DNA of 64,000 bases from Cryptomeria japonica (Eukaryota; Streptophyta; Pinopsida; Cupressales; Cupressaceae). The number at the start of each line of letters is the position of its first letter. The stretch's first letter is position 1. Under the pieces are notes generated by a model. The model was given only the letters and a program-made list of their open reading frames with translations, searched no databases and was not told the DNA's origin. Where the stretch lies: assembly GCF_030272615.1 (NCBI RefSeq), contig NC_081405.1, positions 316,920,041 through 316,984,040 on the forward strand, given 5' to 3'. Position numbers and translations under genes: made by a program. This document shows, piece by piece, positions 1-12,728 of this stretch.

Positions 1-99
1 GTGCTTATTGTGCTCACACCCTTTATTTACTTATTTATTTATGCGAAGCTTTTGGAATTCTAACAAGTGAGGTTGGGACCGGGGACGACATGCAATCTT

Positions 100-366
100 T
101 TACACAAGTATACATTTGCTGCCGTGGTCACAATCTTCTACAGATCCAGAGGGAGCAGGGGCAGCAGGCGAAGGCGGAGATTTAGCATTACATGGGCCTT
201 CCTTGCAACCTTCTCCGCAGTAATCTGGAGTGGTTCCACAGTACCCATATTTGCTGCAGCACTCTCCTGCACCGCACCCACAATTCTGTGCTGACCCAAA
301 TCGCATCTCTCCAACGATTATCAGCGTGGCCATCAATAACACTAAAATCCTTGTATAACTCGCCAT
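100..366 (-). CDS. Class IV chitinase-like protein, N-terminal exon (hevein/CBM18 domain), partial
   Basis: This 88-codon reading frame encodes the start of a secreted chitin-binding protein. Residues 1-26 form a signal peptide with a hydrophobic core ([12 protein letters not shown]). Residues 27-59 form a hevein domain with eight cysteines in the CBM18 spacing (CC-SKYGYCG core) and the Ser/Tyr residues that contact chitin. Residues 60-73 are a Pro/Ala/Ser hinge as in class I and IV chitinases. The last about 13 codons do not resemble a GH19 catalytic domain and are probably intron read-through; GT donors lie near 140 and 130. The catalytic domain would then be beyond the left edge of the window. 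Proteins of this type act against fungal cell walls in the apoplast and are usually defence-induced. It could instead be a truncated hevein-like gene. The identification of the chitin-binding domain is firm; full gene structure cannot be seen. Confidence 0.8.
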   Translation of the reverse strand: MASYTRILVLLMATLIIVGEMRFGSAQNCGCGAGECCSKYGYCGTTPDYCGEGCKEGPCNAKSPPSPAAPAPSGSVEDCDHGSKCILV

Positions 367-415
367 GCCTCAAATCTTGTTGCTCTGATTTGCGAATTGT
401 GTGCATCATGTGTGG

Positions 416-424
416 TATTTATAG
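416..424 (-). promoter_or_regulatory. TATA box of the chitinase-like gene
   Basis: On the minus strand this reads CTATAAATA, about 50 bases upstream of the ATG at 366. That spacing would put transcription start near 390 and give a 5' leader of about 25 bases. It is the best TATA match in the upstream 150 bases. Confidence 0.6.
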
Positions 425-490
425 GTCTCGAGGATCGCTCCATCTGTTTCAACGTTAATGGCTTTGTAATAATCTTTCACGCCGCAGCCG

Positions 491-667
491 TTTAAAACTT
501 TATAATTAACAGACCAAAAAAACATCAATAATGAGGATTAACGCCTTGGCTTGGACTGTTTCTGCACAAGCAGGCTGTAAACACCTTTGGGTTTGCTAAA
601 ATCGTACACTCCAATGAATCCAGCTCTATTAAAATTTTATAACTAACACGCAAAAATATCATCAATT
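491..667. repeat. Imperfect direct repeat upstream of the chitinase-like gene
   Basis: The stretch at 491-530 (TTATAATTAACA...CAAAAAAACATCAAT) recurs imperfectly at 628-667 (TTATAACTAACA...CAAAAATATCATCAAT). Both copies are followed within 80 bases by a GAGGATTgACGC-like motif (near 533 and 723). They may be duplicated promoter elements or just old duplication; no function can be assigned. The rest of 430-929 shows no gene. Confidence 0.4.
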
Positions 668-929
668 CAGACGTTTTCTTGGCTTAGTGATGTCCAAACA
701 AGAAGAAGAAGATCGGTGATGGTGAGGATTGACGCGATTATTTTAGCTGCAATTGGCGGTAATGTCTATAAGTAATAATGTCATAATAGTTATGTTCCTA
801 TGCTGGATTGAATGCACATTTGGTAATAATTATGAAGGAATTGAAATTTAAAAACATTGATAATCAAATGTGTATCTAGTAAGGAAGGATATATAATATA
901 ATTTATATAATTATGTTTATATGTGTTTA

Positions 930-1785
930 TTTAGATACTTGGTTTTAGTGTTTTGGTTATTGATCTAATTGGGTTGACATATTTATTTGTTACCAGCAGA
1001 TTGGTCTAGGTTATGGATCGGTATGCATTATCTATTCCAGATCAGCACGACACGTTATGGAGATGATTTATTGATTGGATATTGTTGTAAATGTATTGAG
1101 CCGACATGATGCATCGCATCAAGACTTATTTATAATTGATTTAATTGTAATACTTTTAGTGAGCTGACCCACACATTTGGTCTTAGGTTTAGTATATATG
1201 TAAGATCTCATTTGTGAGATGACAGATATGATATGGTTATGGTATGGTATTTTAACATGGTATGTGGGAATATTGAAGATCATATGAGCAGACCATTGAG
1301 AAGGTTCAAGGAAGGTTTCAAGGTGTTTATCAGAGCTTAACCGGTACTGAATCCGGCATTGAAGATGCTATTTTGAGCAGTACATTATTCTAGGATTTAA
1401 CCGTCCTACTGTAGTCATTGCGACTCCCATTTGAACAGTGTGCTCTAGGCGGTTGACCTTTCTGCATGTGCAGACCCCATTTGTATACACATACTATATG
1501 TAGTAGTATCATTTGATTGTGGGTAAGGTTTTCCACCGTGGTTTTTCTCCTTACAAGGTTTCCAGATCAAAATCTATGTGTTATGTGTTGTGGATGTTGT
1601 TTCTCTTTCTGTTTTATGCATTAAGTTTCACCAATATTGATATTAACTGCTAATCTGTTAACCGGCATTAAGTTTGATTTACCGGTATTAAGTATTAAGT
1701 TTGATTAAGTTATAATTGGGTTAAAATTCATTGACAAATGATTCACACCCCCCCCCCTTCTCAGTTGTCCTTTCGGTTCCTAACA
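930..1785 (+). repeat. Copia A left (5') LTR, truncated
   Basis: Homologous to 6477-7328, starting at TTAGATACTTGGTTTTAGTG and ending CCTAACA just before the primer-binding site. About 222 bases corresponding to the U3 start are missing and replaced by unrelated AT-rich sequence. The loss removes the TG end and probably much of the promoter. Confidence 0.88.
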
Positions 1786-1787
1786 AT

Positions 1788-1799
1788 TGGTATCAGAGC
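1788..1799 (+). other. Primer-binding site of copia A
   Basis: TGGTATCAGAGC is the standard plant copia primer site complementary to the 3' end of initiator-Met tRNA, two bases after the LTR end at 1785. Confidence 0.9.
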
Positions 1800-1842
1800 T
1801 AAGTCCTCTTTTTGCAAAAGCCTAACAACTTGAGGAGATCCT

Positions 1843-4800
1843 ATGGTAAATAACATTTTCAGGAAGGACAGTCCGAAACTTGATGGAACTAACTATGGTA
1901 TATGGAAGATCATAATGGAGACACATCTGAATTGAATTGGAAGAGACATATGGGAAGTTACAAAGAATGGCTATGTTGGTCATACTTAAAATCAACCTAA
2001 TCCACTGACATTGGGCAAGGATCAGGAGAATGATTGCAAAGCATGAAAAGCACTTTTGAGCACATTATTAGATCAACAAATTATGGGATTATCAGACCGG
2101 TCTACTGCTAAAGCTATTTGGGATAAATTGGAGACATTGAATGAAGGAGATACCACTGTCAAAATTGCAAAACTGGAATGTTATTGGGTCAGGTATGAAA
2201 ATTTGAAAATGGAAGAAGATGAAAGAATTGCTGCTTTTATGGAAAGAGTTAATGAAATTATTTTAGGAATACAATGTCGTGGAGAATCATTAAGTGAAGA
2301 TGAAATTGTTTCTAAAGTTTTAAGAGCTTTGCCACTAGCATACAAAATGAAAGTAACTGCTATTAATGAGTTGAGAACAATGCCTAATACATCAGTATCT
2401 AGAGACACCTTCATTGGAAAACTTTCAGCATTTGAGCTTGAGGAATTTGGTCCTATTGCTAAAATTAAGTTAGATTTAGCCTTTAGAGCATCATCATCAC
2501 CATCATCTATCAAATCTGATTGGAAAGCATTGTATGCAAAAGAACTTGAAGATATCAGAAAGGAAAATGAAGAACTAGAAGAACTTGGAGGACTATTTGC
2601 AAGGAAAATGTCTAAAGGTCCAGTTGGAAATAATTATGAAGGTAAAGCACCATTTAAATGTTTTAATTGCAATCAAGTTGGTCACATAGCATCTAGATGT
2701 CCTGATAGACATACAAGATTGAGAGAGGAAGCTAAAATAACATATAAGCCTAACCCTAAATATTAGAGATATAGATTTAAGAAGAACAAAGATAAATTTT
2801 GTTACTATGTTGATGAAGGAGTTACAGATGATTCTGATGAAGAACCGATAGATAATGCATGGGCATTTGTTGCAATAAAAGAAGATCAACTAGCACCTAC
2901 TGTTCCACTGGTAGAGTAGGGCCTAGCAGCTAAAATTAAAGAGAAAGATGAATGGATCATTGATAGTGGATGTTCACATCATATGACTGGTGATAAAAGT
3001 AAATTCTTATCTTTTTAGGAATACAATGGAGGTCTAGTAAGATTTGGCGATGATAAAGCTTATTTAATCAAAGGAAAAGGCACTATATCCTTGGATGGTA
3101 AGTACTATACTGACAATGTCTATTATGTTGAAGGTTTCTATCATAATATTTTGAGTGTTGGTCAATTAGTTGAAAAGGGATTTCAGTTATAGTTCAAGAA
3201 GGGAAAATGCAAAATCAGAAACATAACTGGATTGGAAATTGTAACCGGTAATCAGACTAAAAGTAATATCTTTCCTTTGAACAATATTGATTGCATTGTA
3301 AACATCAATTCAACTAAGGAAGTAAGGGATTTACCTAAGATCGTGAAACCTCATAATCCGGTATGTAAGGAATGTCAAATGGGAAAGCAAGTTAGAACAA
3401 CCTTTAAGAGTATTTTTGAGAAATCCAATAATGTTCTTGATTTAATTCATATTGACTTGTGTGGTCCAGAAAGAACAAGTACTCTATAGGGAGTTAGATA
3501 TTTTATGCTAATTATTGATGGTTATTCTAGAATGTGTTGGGTTACTTTTCTTACGGATAAATCAGAAGCTTTTGGAAAATTCAAACTATTCAAGGAAATG
3601 GTAGAGAATGAAACTGGTAAGAAAATCAAATGTTTGAGTTCTGGTCAAGGAGCAAAATTTACATCTAAGGAATTTAATACATTCTGTGAAGTGAATGGAA
3701 TCTAAAGACAACTATCTGCACCCTAGACACCTCAATAGAATGGAATTGTGGAAAAGAAGAACATAACTATTCTAGAAGCAGCTAGAAGCATGATATTAGA
3801 AGCAAATCTACCTCATGTGTACTAAAGAGAAGCGGTGAATACAATGGTTTACACTTTGAATAGAGTTCACATCAAAGGTGAAACTGATAAGACCCCTTAT
3901 GAACTATGGTTTGGTAATACTCCTTCTCTTAAAAACTTCAGAATATTTGGAAGCAAATTCTATATTAGGAGAGATGAGTATGCTGGTAAATTTGATCCTA
4001 GAAGTGATGAAGGAATATTTCTTGGTTATTCATCTAAGAGCAAGGCATATAGATGTATTAATAAAAAATTGCAGAAGATCATTGAGAGTGCTAATGTGAA
4101 GATAGATGAACACTTTAGAGGAAATTCAAGGTATGTAGATTCTGAACTGGTAGTTGAGATGATCATAAATGAACCAATACAGAATGCACCGGTAAAAAAT
4201 ATGGATCCAGTCACACCGGCATCATCAGAGAATTCCACGGTGAATGAAGAACAACAACATGTGAATAAACCCAGGTATGTAAGACTCAATCACTCAAAAA
4301 ATTAGATAATTGGGAATAAGTATCAAGGTGTTATGACAAGAGGAAGACTGGCAAATGAAGAGGTATGCTTAATTTCTCAAATTGAACCAACATCTATTAT
4401 TGAAGTATGTCAAGATGAACATTGGATAAAAACAATGGAAGATGAATTAGAACAAATTGAAAAGAACAATACATGGACATTAGTTCCCTGACCTAAAGAC
4501 AAAAATATAATTGGAACTAAATGGGTATTCAAAAATAATTTTAATGAAGATGGTGAGGTAATTAGAAACAAAGCAAGATTAGTTTGTAAACATTATTCAC
4601 AGAAGGAGGGAGTTGATTTTAATAAAACCTTTGTACCAGTAGCTAGAATTGAGGTAGTTAGATTATTTCTTGCATTTGTAGCTCATATGAACTATAAAGT
4701 ATATCATATGGATGTAAAATGTGTATTTCTGAATGGTGATCTTGAAGAGGAAGTCTACATTGAACAACCTGATGGATTTTCATTGACAAATGATAAAGAT

Positions 4801-5921
4801 ATGGTTTGTAGATTATGGAAAGCTTTGTATGGATTGAAGCAAGCTCCGAGAGCTTTGTATGCTAGATTGGACAAATATCTTTTGAAGCTTGGTTACACTA
4901 AAGGTAATGCTAACAACAACTTATATTTCAAAGTGACTAATGATGACATCTTGGGTATTGAATTTTTTTGTTGATGATATCATTTTTGGAGGAGAAGATG
5001 GATTGTATAAGGACTTTGCTAACAAGATGTAGGAAGAATTTGAAATGTCTATGATTGGGGAGATAAAATTATTTTTTAGGATTGTAGATTTCACAAACTG
5101 ATAGAGGTATATTCATATATCAAAAAAAAAACTTGAAGGAACTATTGAAGAAATTTGGTATGGAAAACTCTAAACCAGTAAGTACTCCTATGACTAGAAC
5201 TGATAAATTGCCATTGAAGGATAATTTAGCTCATGTTAATCCGACAAGATACAAATCTATGATTTGAGGTTTACTGTATTTGATACAAACAAGAACTGAT
5301 ATAATGAATGCAGTATGTATTGTTTCAAGATTTTAGAGTAATCCTAAAAAAAATCATAAATCGGTAGTATAAAGGATTTTTTGATATCTACAAGGCACAA
5401 CAAATCTTGGTTTATGGTACCCTAAAGATAAAAATTTTGATTAATGTGCATACACCAATGCAAATTGGGTAGGTGATGTAGATGACAAAATGAGTACCAC
5501 TAGCAGAGCATTCTTTCTTGGTAGCAGATTGATTTCATGGATAAGCAAGAAGCAGGGTTGTACATCATTATCAACAGCAGAATCAGAATATGTTGCAGTA
5601 GCAACTAATTGTACTTAGGTATTATGGATTCAGCAAATCTTGAAGGAGATAAAGGTAAAATGCAAAAAACCTATAATCATTTAGTATGATAATTCAGCAG
5701 CAATTGATATATCAAAGAATCTGGTATTTCACTCTAAGACTAAGCATGTTTCTATCAAATATAATTGTCTGAAAGAGAATGTTGAAGCAAAAGAAGTAAG
5801 ATCAGTTTATGTGAATACTAAAGAGCAGATTGTAGATATCTTTACAAAGCCTTTGCCTAAGGAAACCTTTGAATATCTCAGAGAGAAGCTTGGGGTAATA
5901 CCCTCACCGACAGAGACTTAG
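1843..5921 (+). pseudogene. Copia A gag-pol polyprotein, inactivated
   Basis: The frame starts at the ATG at 1843 and stays in one phase to about 4970. Recognisable parts: copia Gag (1843-2620), an intact CX2CX4HX4C knuckle (about 2660-2700), the DSGCSHHMTG protease site (about 2962), a short pre-integrase segment with CKECQMGKQVR (about 3370), integrase core (3440-3800), RT (about 4470-5080) and RNase H (about 5540-5870). Inactivating changes include in-phase stops at 3016, 3190, 3487, 3724 and 3736, a one-base frameshift near 4960 just before the VDD motif, and an in-frame loss of the LWHRR region near 3285. The second catalytic Asp of integrase is Gly (SGQG instead of SDQG). The product would normally make the virus-like particle and copy and integrate the element. 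Identity is certain; it is not functional. Confidence 0.9.
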
Positions 5922-6240
5922 ATGATTGAAGATTGGCATCAAACTGATAGGAGCTAATAGAGAAATCATTTTCTTGGCTTTGATGGAGGAGAGCTACTTC
6001 TCGGGGGGAGTAGTTGGTTGTATGTTCTGGTATTTATTCTTAATTGCTTTGGCATTTGATGTCAAAGAGGGAGATATATCTATGGAAAAACACTATTCTT
6101 TTAGAGAGATTATTCATTAAGGGAGAGATATATACTCTCTGCATTTTCATTTTGATTTCTGGTATTGATCTATTTTGGAGATTGTTGGTTTTTGGTTTTT
6201 GGCATTTAGATGTTTTTTCTATCTAGTGTTGCCATCAATT

Positions 6241-6253
6241 CCAAAGGGGGAGA
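6241..6253 (+). other. Polypurine tract of copia A
   Basis: CCAAAGGGGGAGA immediately precedes the right LTR start (TGTTGG at 6255). It is the expected site for plus-strand priming. The stretch 5922-6240 between pol and this tract holds no convincing gene. Confidence 0.8.
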
Positions 6254-6254
6254 T

Positions 6255-7328
6255 TGTTGGTATTATGGATCTGTTACATTAGTTTTGTCATTGATGTCAA
6301 CACTTATCCTTCTAGAGATCTATGGTTATGTTGAACCGACACATTGTGTTCACCGGCAAGGTTAGTGACTTATGCATAGTCACCGGTATATGCTCACCCG
6401 TAGGTTACATGGTTCACCGACATAGATGATGATTTGTTATCATCTAGATATCACTTGATTATGTCAAAGACATGGTTTAGATACTTGGTTTTAGTGTTTT
6501 GGTTATTGATCTAATCGGGTTGACATATTTACTGTTACCGGCAGATTGGTCTAGGTTATGGACCAGTATGCGTTATCTATTCCAGATCAGCATGACACAT
6601 TATGGAGATGATTTATTGATTGGATATTGTTGTAAATGTATTGATTTAACATGATGCATCGCATCAATCTGACTTATTTGCAATTTATTTAATTGTAATA
6701 TTCTTAGTGAGTCGACCTACACATTTGGTCTTAGGTTTGGTATATACGTAAGATCTCATTTGAGATGACATATATGATATGGTTATCGTATGGTATTGTA
6801 ACATGGTATGTGTGAATATTGAAGATCATATGAGAAGACCATAGAGAACGTTCAAGGAAGGTTTAAAGATGTTTATCAGAGCTTAACTGATATTGAATCC
6901 AGCATTGGAGATGCTATTTTGAGCAGAACATTATTCTAGGATTTAACCATCCTATTGTAGTCATTGCGACTCCCATTTGAGCAGTGTGCTCTACGCAGTT
7001 GGCCTTTCTCCATATGCAGACCCCATTTGTATACACATACTATTTGCAGTAGCATCATCTGATTGTGGGTAAGGTTTCCCACAATGGTTTTTACCCTTAC
7101 AAGGTTTCCACGTCAAAATATTTGTGTTATGTGTTGTGGATGTTGTTTCTCTTTGTGTTTTATGCATTAAGTTTCACCGATAATGATATTAACTCCTAAT
7201 CTATTAACCGGCATTAGTTTGGTTTATCGGTATTAAGTATTAAGTTTGATTAAGTTATAATTGAGTTTAAATTCTTTGATAATTGATTCAACCCCCCTCC
7301 CTCTCAGTTGTCCTTTCGATTCCTAACA
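6255..7328 (+). repeat. Copia A right (3') LTR
   Basis: A 1,074-base LTR from TGTTGG to CCTAACA, preceded by a polypurine tract. Its distal 850 bases match the left LTR with scattered substitutions, so the insertion is old. The spacer 7329-7503 that follows shows no gene. Confidence 0.88.
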
Positions 7329-7503
7329 ATTTCTTCTTTGTCCTCCCTTTTCCCCTCAAAATATTTGTCTTTAAATTGGTAACCCACATAGTACCTGTGA
7401 TGCTTTGTCTTGACATCTTTCCTAAAATAGTGTTTCCCTAACCTCTATGCATGAGATTTGTGCAATAAAATGTTGCAAGTTTTATTAGAATGAGTTTTTA
7501 ATG

Positions 7504-8615
7504 TGTTGGCATTGATGCCAACATGATTTTCTTGTCATTAGTGACTAATTGTCTAATTGATATTGAGCTTGATGTGCAATTGTGTTGGAAGATTTTCTCC
7601 ACATATATTTTATATTGTATATCTATTGATGCGGTTTGGCTATGTTGTTAGGTAGTGTTTAGAGATTTTAAATTAAGGATTGGGTCCTCTAGTTTGCAAT
7701 GCTAAGGAAGTTGTATTAGCTAATATGTGTGACAGTGTTTGATAGTGTTTATGTGTGAAATGCATGCTCTGCATTTCTCCGCGTTATAGTTTCTAGTGTT
7801 GTGGTTTTTGGAGCTAAGTTGATAATGTCCATAGCTTCATTTTGTTTAGCTATCACATGCTTTTGGGTTTAAAAACCATGATTTCAATGTTCGATGGTGT
7901 TTACTCTATGTTTGGCTGACCTAATGTGAATTGTGTTTAGTTAAGATGGTTAGTCAACCTTGGGAGAATTCACAGATATAAATATGATATAAATAAAGGA
8001 TAATATTTTTCAGAATGGTGTGTGTGAATATGTGGAAGAGAGAATGAATTTGTTTCATGAAAAAGAGTTAAATTTGATGAATGTTTGTGAAAGAGGACCT
8101 ATCTCCTTGATTAGTTGATTAGTGTTGTTTGAGTTGTTAAAAAATGTTGAGCAGTGTGGACTTTCATGTGTTAGCTAACAAAAGTAGTGAACGTATCTAT
8201 AGATCTTAAAATTTCAAGGGTGCATCGGTGGTGGATTCTTTCTCTTTTATTCTTCTTAATTTGGGAGGTGAGCCCTCTGAAAGTGAGCATTTCTTTCTTT
8301 CCTTTGGGCAGTGAGCCTCTGATAGTAAGCCTTTCTTTGTGAAAACCACCTTAGCCAGTATCACCCATAAGAAGTGTTCATATAATGAGAACATCATTCT
8401 CGGTGACTTTTCCCCTAACAAGGTTTTCTACATAAAATTTGGTGTTTCATTATGTATGTCATGTTTTTATTTCCATGTTCTTTCATGCTCATATCTTTTT
8501 GTGGATTAAGTGATAAAGTTGAGTTGCTATGAATTTTATTTAAAGAAAAGATTTTAAGATTTTTTTGTACAACTAATTCACCTACCCCCTCTCAGTTGTC
8601 TTGTGCATTAGAACA
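7504..8615 (+). repeat. Copia B 5' LTR
   Basis: Begins TGTTGGCATTGATG and ends near GAACA just before the primer site. Like the other LTRs in the window it carries a CCCTCTCAGTTGTC-type block near its 3' end. With no second LTR to compare, the ends are inferred; the 3' end could be at 8619. Confidence 0.6.
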
Positions 8616-8623
8616 TTCAAAAA

Positions 8624-8637
8624 TTGGTATCAAAGAC
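8624..8637 (+). other. Primer-binding site of copia B
   Basis: TTGGTATCAAAGAC, a mutated form of the TGGTATCAGAGC initiator-Met site, lies just after the LTR. Confidence 0.65.
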
Positions 8638-8703
8638 TTGATTCCTTGGAGAAGAGATTAGCCACTTGAGAAGATCTTGATAGTGCACAAACTAACAATC
8701 CCT

Positions 8704-11526
8704 ATGTTTGATGGATCTGACTATGGTATCTGGAAACTGAAGATGCAAGGTTACCTGATTTCTCTTGGCTATGAAGTTTGAAAGTCTGTTACATAAAAGC
8801 ACACTAAACCGCACAATGGGGTGAACACTTCGGATGAGATCAAGGAATTTGAAAACAATGAGAAGGCAAGGTTTTCTATTTTTCGTGCTCTTTCTAAGAC
8901 TAAATTAAAAAAAGTTGTATGCTTGGAATCTACTTATAAATTTTGGGTTAAATTAGAAATACTTGTGAAGGATATGATACAATAAAACAAGCTAAGTTGC
9001 ATAGTGGTAAAACTAAATATGAATGTTTATAGATGCATCAAGAAGACAATATAAAGATCAAAGGGCTTGGACGTAACTTGCTAAAAGATGAAGTTTTAGA
9101 AAAGGTACTTAGAATTGTTAATAAATACTATAGCTCTAAGGTTTTAGTGAAAGAAGAATCACATAATAAGAAATGATTAAACTAGAGAATAATTGTATGG
9201 CTTGTTATTGGCTTTTGAGATGAGAGAATTTGGTACTACTATTGTTAGAACATAAACTTCATTTATGGATACTTAATAAGTTAAAGATGAGGAATCTGAT
9301 GAAGAAAGATTTGATGAGATTGAGGAAAAATTTGTGAGAAGGATGAAGAAAGGAAATGAAAGTATAAACGTAAATTGACATTTATATGTTTTAGCTATGG
9401 AAAAATAGGTCATTATGCTTCTAGATGTCTTGATAGAATGCTGAATCAAAAGAATAAGGAATTCAAAATAAAGTTCAATAGAAAAGCTTATTATGTTAGA
9501 GAAGATACAAATACTTATGATGATGAATTTAATTATGAAGAAGACAGTGAATGTTTGTTCTTGCCATTAATGGAAGAATCTTTTTTTGCTAACCCTGAAA
9601 AAAATATGGAGAAATCTTTGGAAGATGCTTCTAAAACTGAAGGTACTGTTGTATTTATTTTTATGATAGAAGAGGTATTGATGAATACATTATTGATAGT
9701 GGATGTTCAAATCATATGACTGGTGACAAGAGTAAGTTTGTAAATCTTGAAAATTTTGATGGAGGTGTTGTTAGATTTGGAGATGATCAGATGGGTAGAA
9801 TAGTTGGAATTGGTTTTATTAGTTTTGATAACATATATATTATTAACAATATTTTCTATGTTAAAGGCTTAAACCATAATTTTATGAGTGTTGGTAAAAT
9901 GTGCAAGATTGGATATAATCCTATTTTTTAGGATTATGGGTGTGAGATTAGAAAAAGGTCCATAACTGTGATTGCAATAGGAAAAATAATAGTTGGTGGA
10001 TATTAACTAATGATGCAGAATAATGAGAGTTGGTTATGGCATTAGAGGATGTGTCACATTAATTTTGATAATTTTGGAAGGATTTACTATTCAATTCAAG
10101 TTGTGAGAGATTTTCAAAAATTAAAAAAGTCTACTAATGTTATCTATAAAGAATGTCAAGTTGGAAAAGAAACAATGAGAATTTTTTAAGTTAAGCAACA
10201 ATCTTATACTAGACTATTATAATTAGTGCACACTAATCTTTGTGATCGAACGAAAACAAGAATTCAACAAGGTGAAAGGTATTTCATGCTCTTAATTGGT
10301 GATTGCTCTAGAATGACTAGGGTCACTTTCCTAAAACAAAAATCTGAAGCTTTAGAAAAGTTCAATAAATTTAGGGCTATGGTTGAAAATAAGACATAGA
10401 AAAGAATCAAATGTTGAGGTCTGACAAATGTGGATAGTTTACTTATAATAAATTTAATATTTTTTGTGATAATCATGGGATAAGAATACATTTGTGTCCT
10501 CCTAGGATGCCACAACAAAATGGTGTAGTTGAAAGGATGAATAGAAGAATTCAAGAGGCTGCTAGAACAATGATGAATGAAGAAAGTCTAACAAAAATAT
10601 ACTAGAAAAAAGAAATACATATTGCTATATAGACACTTAACATAGTGTGAATTAGAAGAAATCATCAGAAGACATCTTATGAACTTTGGTATGGAAGGAA
10701 TCCACCTATGAAATATTTAAGAGCATTTAGATGTAAATGTTTTATCAAAAGTGACAAAGGGAATTTGAGAGATTTTTACACAAGAACTAATGAAGGTATA
10801 TTCCTCGGCTATTCTACTAAAAGATAATCTTACATATGTTATAATAGAAGACTCAAAAGAACTATTGAAAGCACAAATATGAAGGTTGATGAAGACACTT
10901 CAAAGAATATAGTTGTAGAGACGAGATATGAATTTACGAGTCTATCAATAAATCAAAAGAAGAAAAGAATGAAGAAATACAAGTTTGGAATGAAATGGAA
11001 GATTCTTTACAAATTGCTCTTACGACTCTTAGGTATGTGCAAAAGAACCATTTAGAGAAACAAATTATAAAAGACAAGAATATCGGTGTTATCACAAGAA
11101 GTAAATCTATTCAAGGATAGGTGAACCTATGATTAATTTTAGAGATATAGATGGGAACAATAAGAGATGCTTGTGGTGATAACCATTGGATGAAAGCTAT
11201 AGAGGAAGAATTAGAAAAAATTTAGAAGAATAAGACTTGGGAACTTGTCCCAAGACAAACTGACAAGTATGTAATAGGAACTAAATGGGTATTTCAAAAC
11301 AAATTGGACAAAGACGGACACATAGCAAGGAATAAGGAAAGACTTGTATGTAAAGGCTACTCACAAGTAGAAGGAATAGATTTTGAGGAAGATTATGAGC
11401 TCCTATGGTAAGAATGAAAGCTATCAGAACATTTCTAGCTTTTGTAGCACATAAGGATTTCAACGTTTATCAAATAGATGTGAATTCTACATTCTTGAAT
11501 GGAGAATTGAAAAAGGAAGTATATAG
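8704..11526 (+). pseudogene. Copia B gag-pol, 5' part, inactivated
   Basis: Begins at an ATG reading MFDGSDYGIWK, the typical copia Gag start. A CCHC knuckle (CFSYGKIGHYASRC, second Cys lost) lies near 9380-9425. The protease region around MTGDKSKF (9715) is in another phase from the knuckle. Weak pre-integrase (CQVGKE near 10150), integrase (GVVERMNRR near 10520) and RT (TKWVFQNKL near 11285, FLNGELKKEVY near 11500) follow. Many stops and frameshifts are present, more than in A, D or E. The frame is broken at 11526 by the insertion of copia C and continues at 20998. Confidence 0.82.
11522..11526 (+). repeat. Target-site duplication of copia C, left copy (TATAG)
   Basis: TATAG directly precedes the left LTR of copia C and is repeated exactly at 20993-20997 after the right LTR. 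Five bases is the usual copia duplication length. Confidence 0.88.
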
Positions 11527-12728
11527 TTCTAGACAGATCTAATACCAGGAGTAAAATGAGAGTTGGGGGGGGTTTAGATCACTTTACTATCAGAAATCAG
11601 AACTATTGCATATCAAAATCCTTTAAACTGGAGCACAAAGAAACCAACACAATGAAGGATAAAACATGAAAGCATAGTACACACAACACCAATATTTTTA
11701 AAGTATAAAACCTGGTAAAGGGAAAAACCATAGTGGGAAACCCTACCCACAATCAGATAATACTTTTGCAGTAGTATGTTAAATAATGACAATCGAGATT
11801 TCACTAGAAATTTGGACAACCAACTAGAGCTCACTACTAATAAGAAAAGAGAAGTCTCGCTAACTTACAAAACATTAGACTATAATCCAAAAAGAATGAA
11901 CTGTGAAAGTAGTATCTCCTAATGTTTGATATAGTTCCGGTTAAGCACAGATGCGTGCCCTGCAATACCAAAAACCTTCTACCAAATGATATATCACTTG
12001 CTGGCACATAAACCTTCCTTTGATAATGTAGATATAACCATAAATCCCACACCTCTTATCAATATCAAAATTACATGAATAAGTCACCTATAAATACAAA
12101 TCATCAACCTTATGATAAGGTCGACTAAACCCTAAACCCAAAAACCCATAATAACAAAAATTACATTACACGGTATCACCAGACCAATATTCAGATTTAC
12201 ATTACATATCATGGACCTAATTCAAATATCCAAACAATTATATCCACCAAAAATTATATTAAGACCAAAATCCAGCATGTTTCACCAACTGGTAGAAACC
12301 CTCAATGAAGTAACATAGACACTCTAACTGGATCCAAATAGGACCACCATAACAGCATGCCAACCAATGCAAAGTCACCAAATACTCATAATACAATCAA
12401 GAATAACCTTTAGCATGATAGAAACTGATTCCATAGGTCAGACCAAAATTGTTTGATCAAAACATCAAATATCACTTACCGGTAAAGTTAACCGGTACCA
12501 AGAAATACCAACCATGAACATAAGAGATAGTTAATAGAGCACCAAAGTATGCACCAATAGATTATGACAAGCATATAACCATTCAGAATAAGCATCCAAA
12601 ATCGCATCCAAGCATCTGATCATACCAGATCAGAATCGAAGCCATAACGAGGATAAACACGAAGGTAAACCGGGATACAGTGTTAAAATCAATGACAACA
12701 CTAAACTAAATATAGCATATTGTTAACA
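11527..12728 (-). repeat. Copia C 3' LTR
   Basis: Matches 19796-20992 over its length. In plus orientation it runs from TTCTAG (mutated TGTTAG) to GTTAACA. The polypurine tract in reverse complement (CCACCTTTGG region) follows directly. Confidence 0.88.

Larger units (their letters stand above)
930..7328 (+). mobile_element. Ty1-copia LTR retrotransposon A (5'-truncated left LTR)
   Basis: A copia-type element with a partial left LTR (930-1785), an initiator-Met tRNA primer site, a mutated gag-pol frame (1843-5921), a polypurine tract and a full right LTR (6255-7328). Domain order gag, CCHC, protease, integrase, RT, RNase H identifies Ty1-copia. The left LTR begins at the equivalent of position 223 of the right LTR, so the left end is deleted and no target duplication can be checked. 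It belongs to the same family as element E, judging by LTR termini and protein similarity. Confidence 0.9.

Noticed and set aside
4026-4289. 87-codon antisense frame within copia A
   Set aside because: Lies opposite the integrase end, has no domain, and the sense strand explains the sequence.
5926-6226. Frames of about 60 codons after copia A pol
   Set aside because: Hydrophobic random-looking translation between pol and the polypurine tract; no similar frame is preserved after the pol of copia E.
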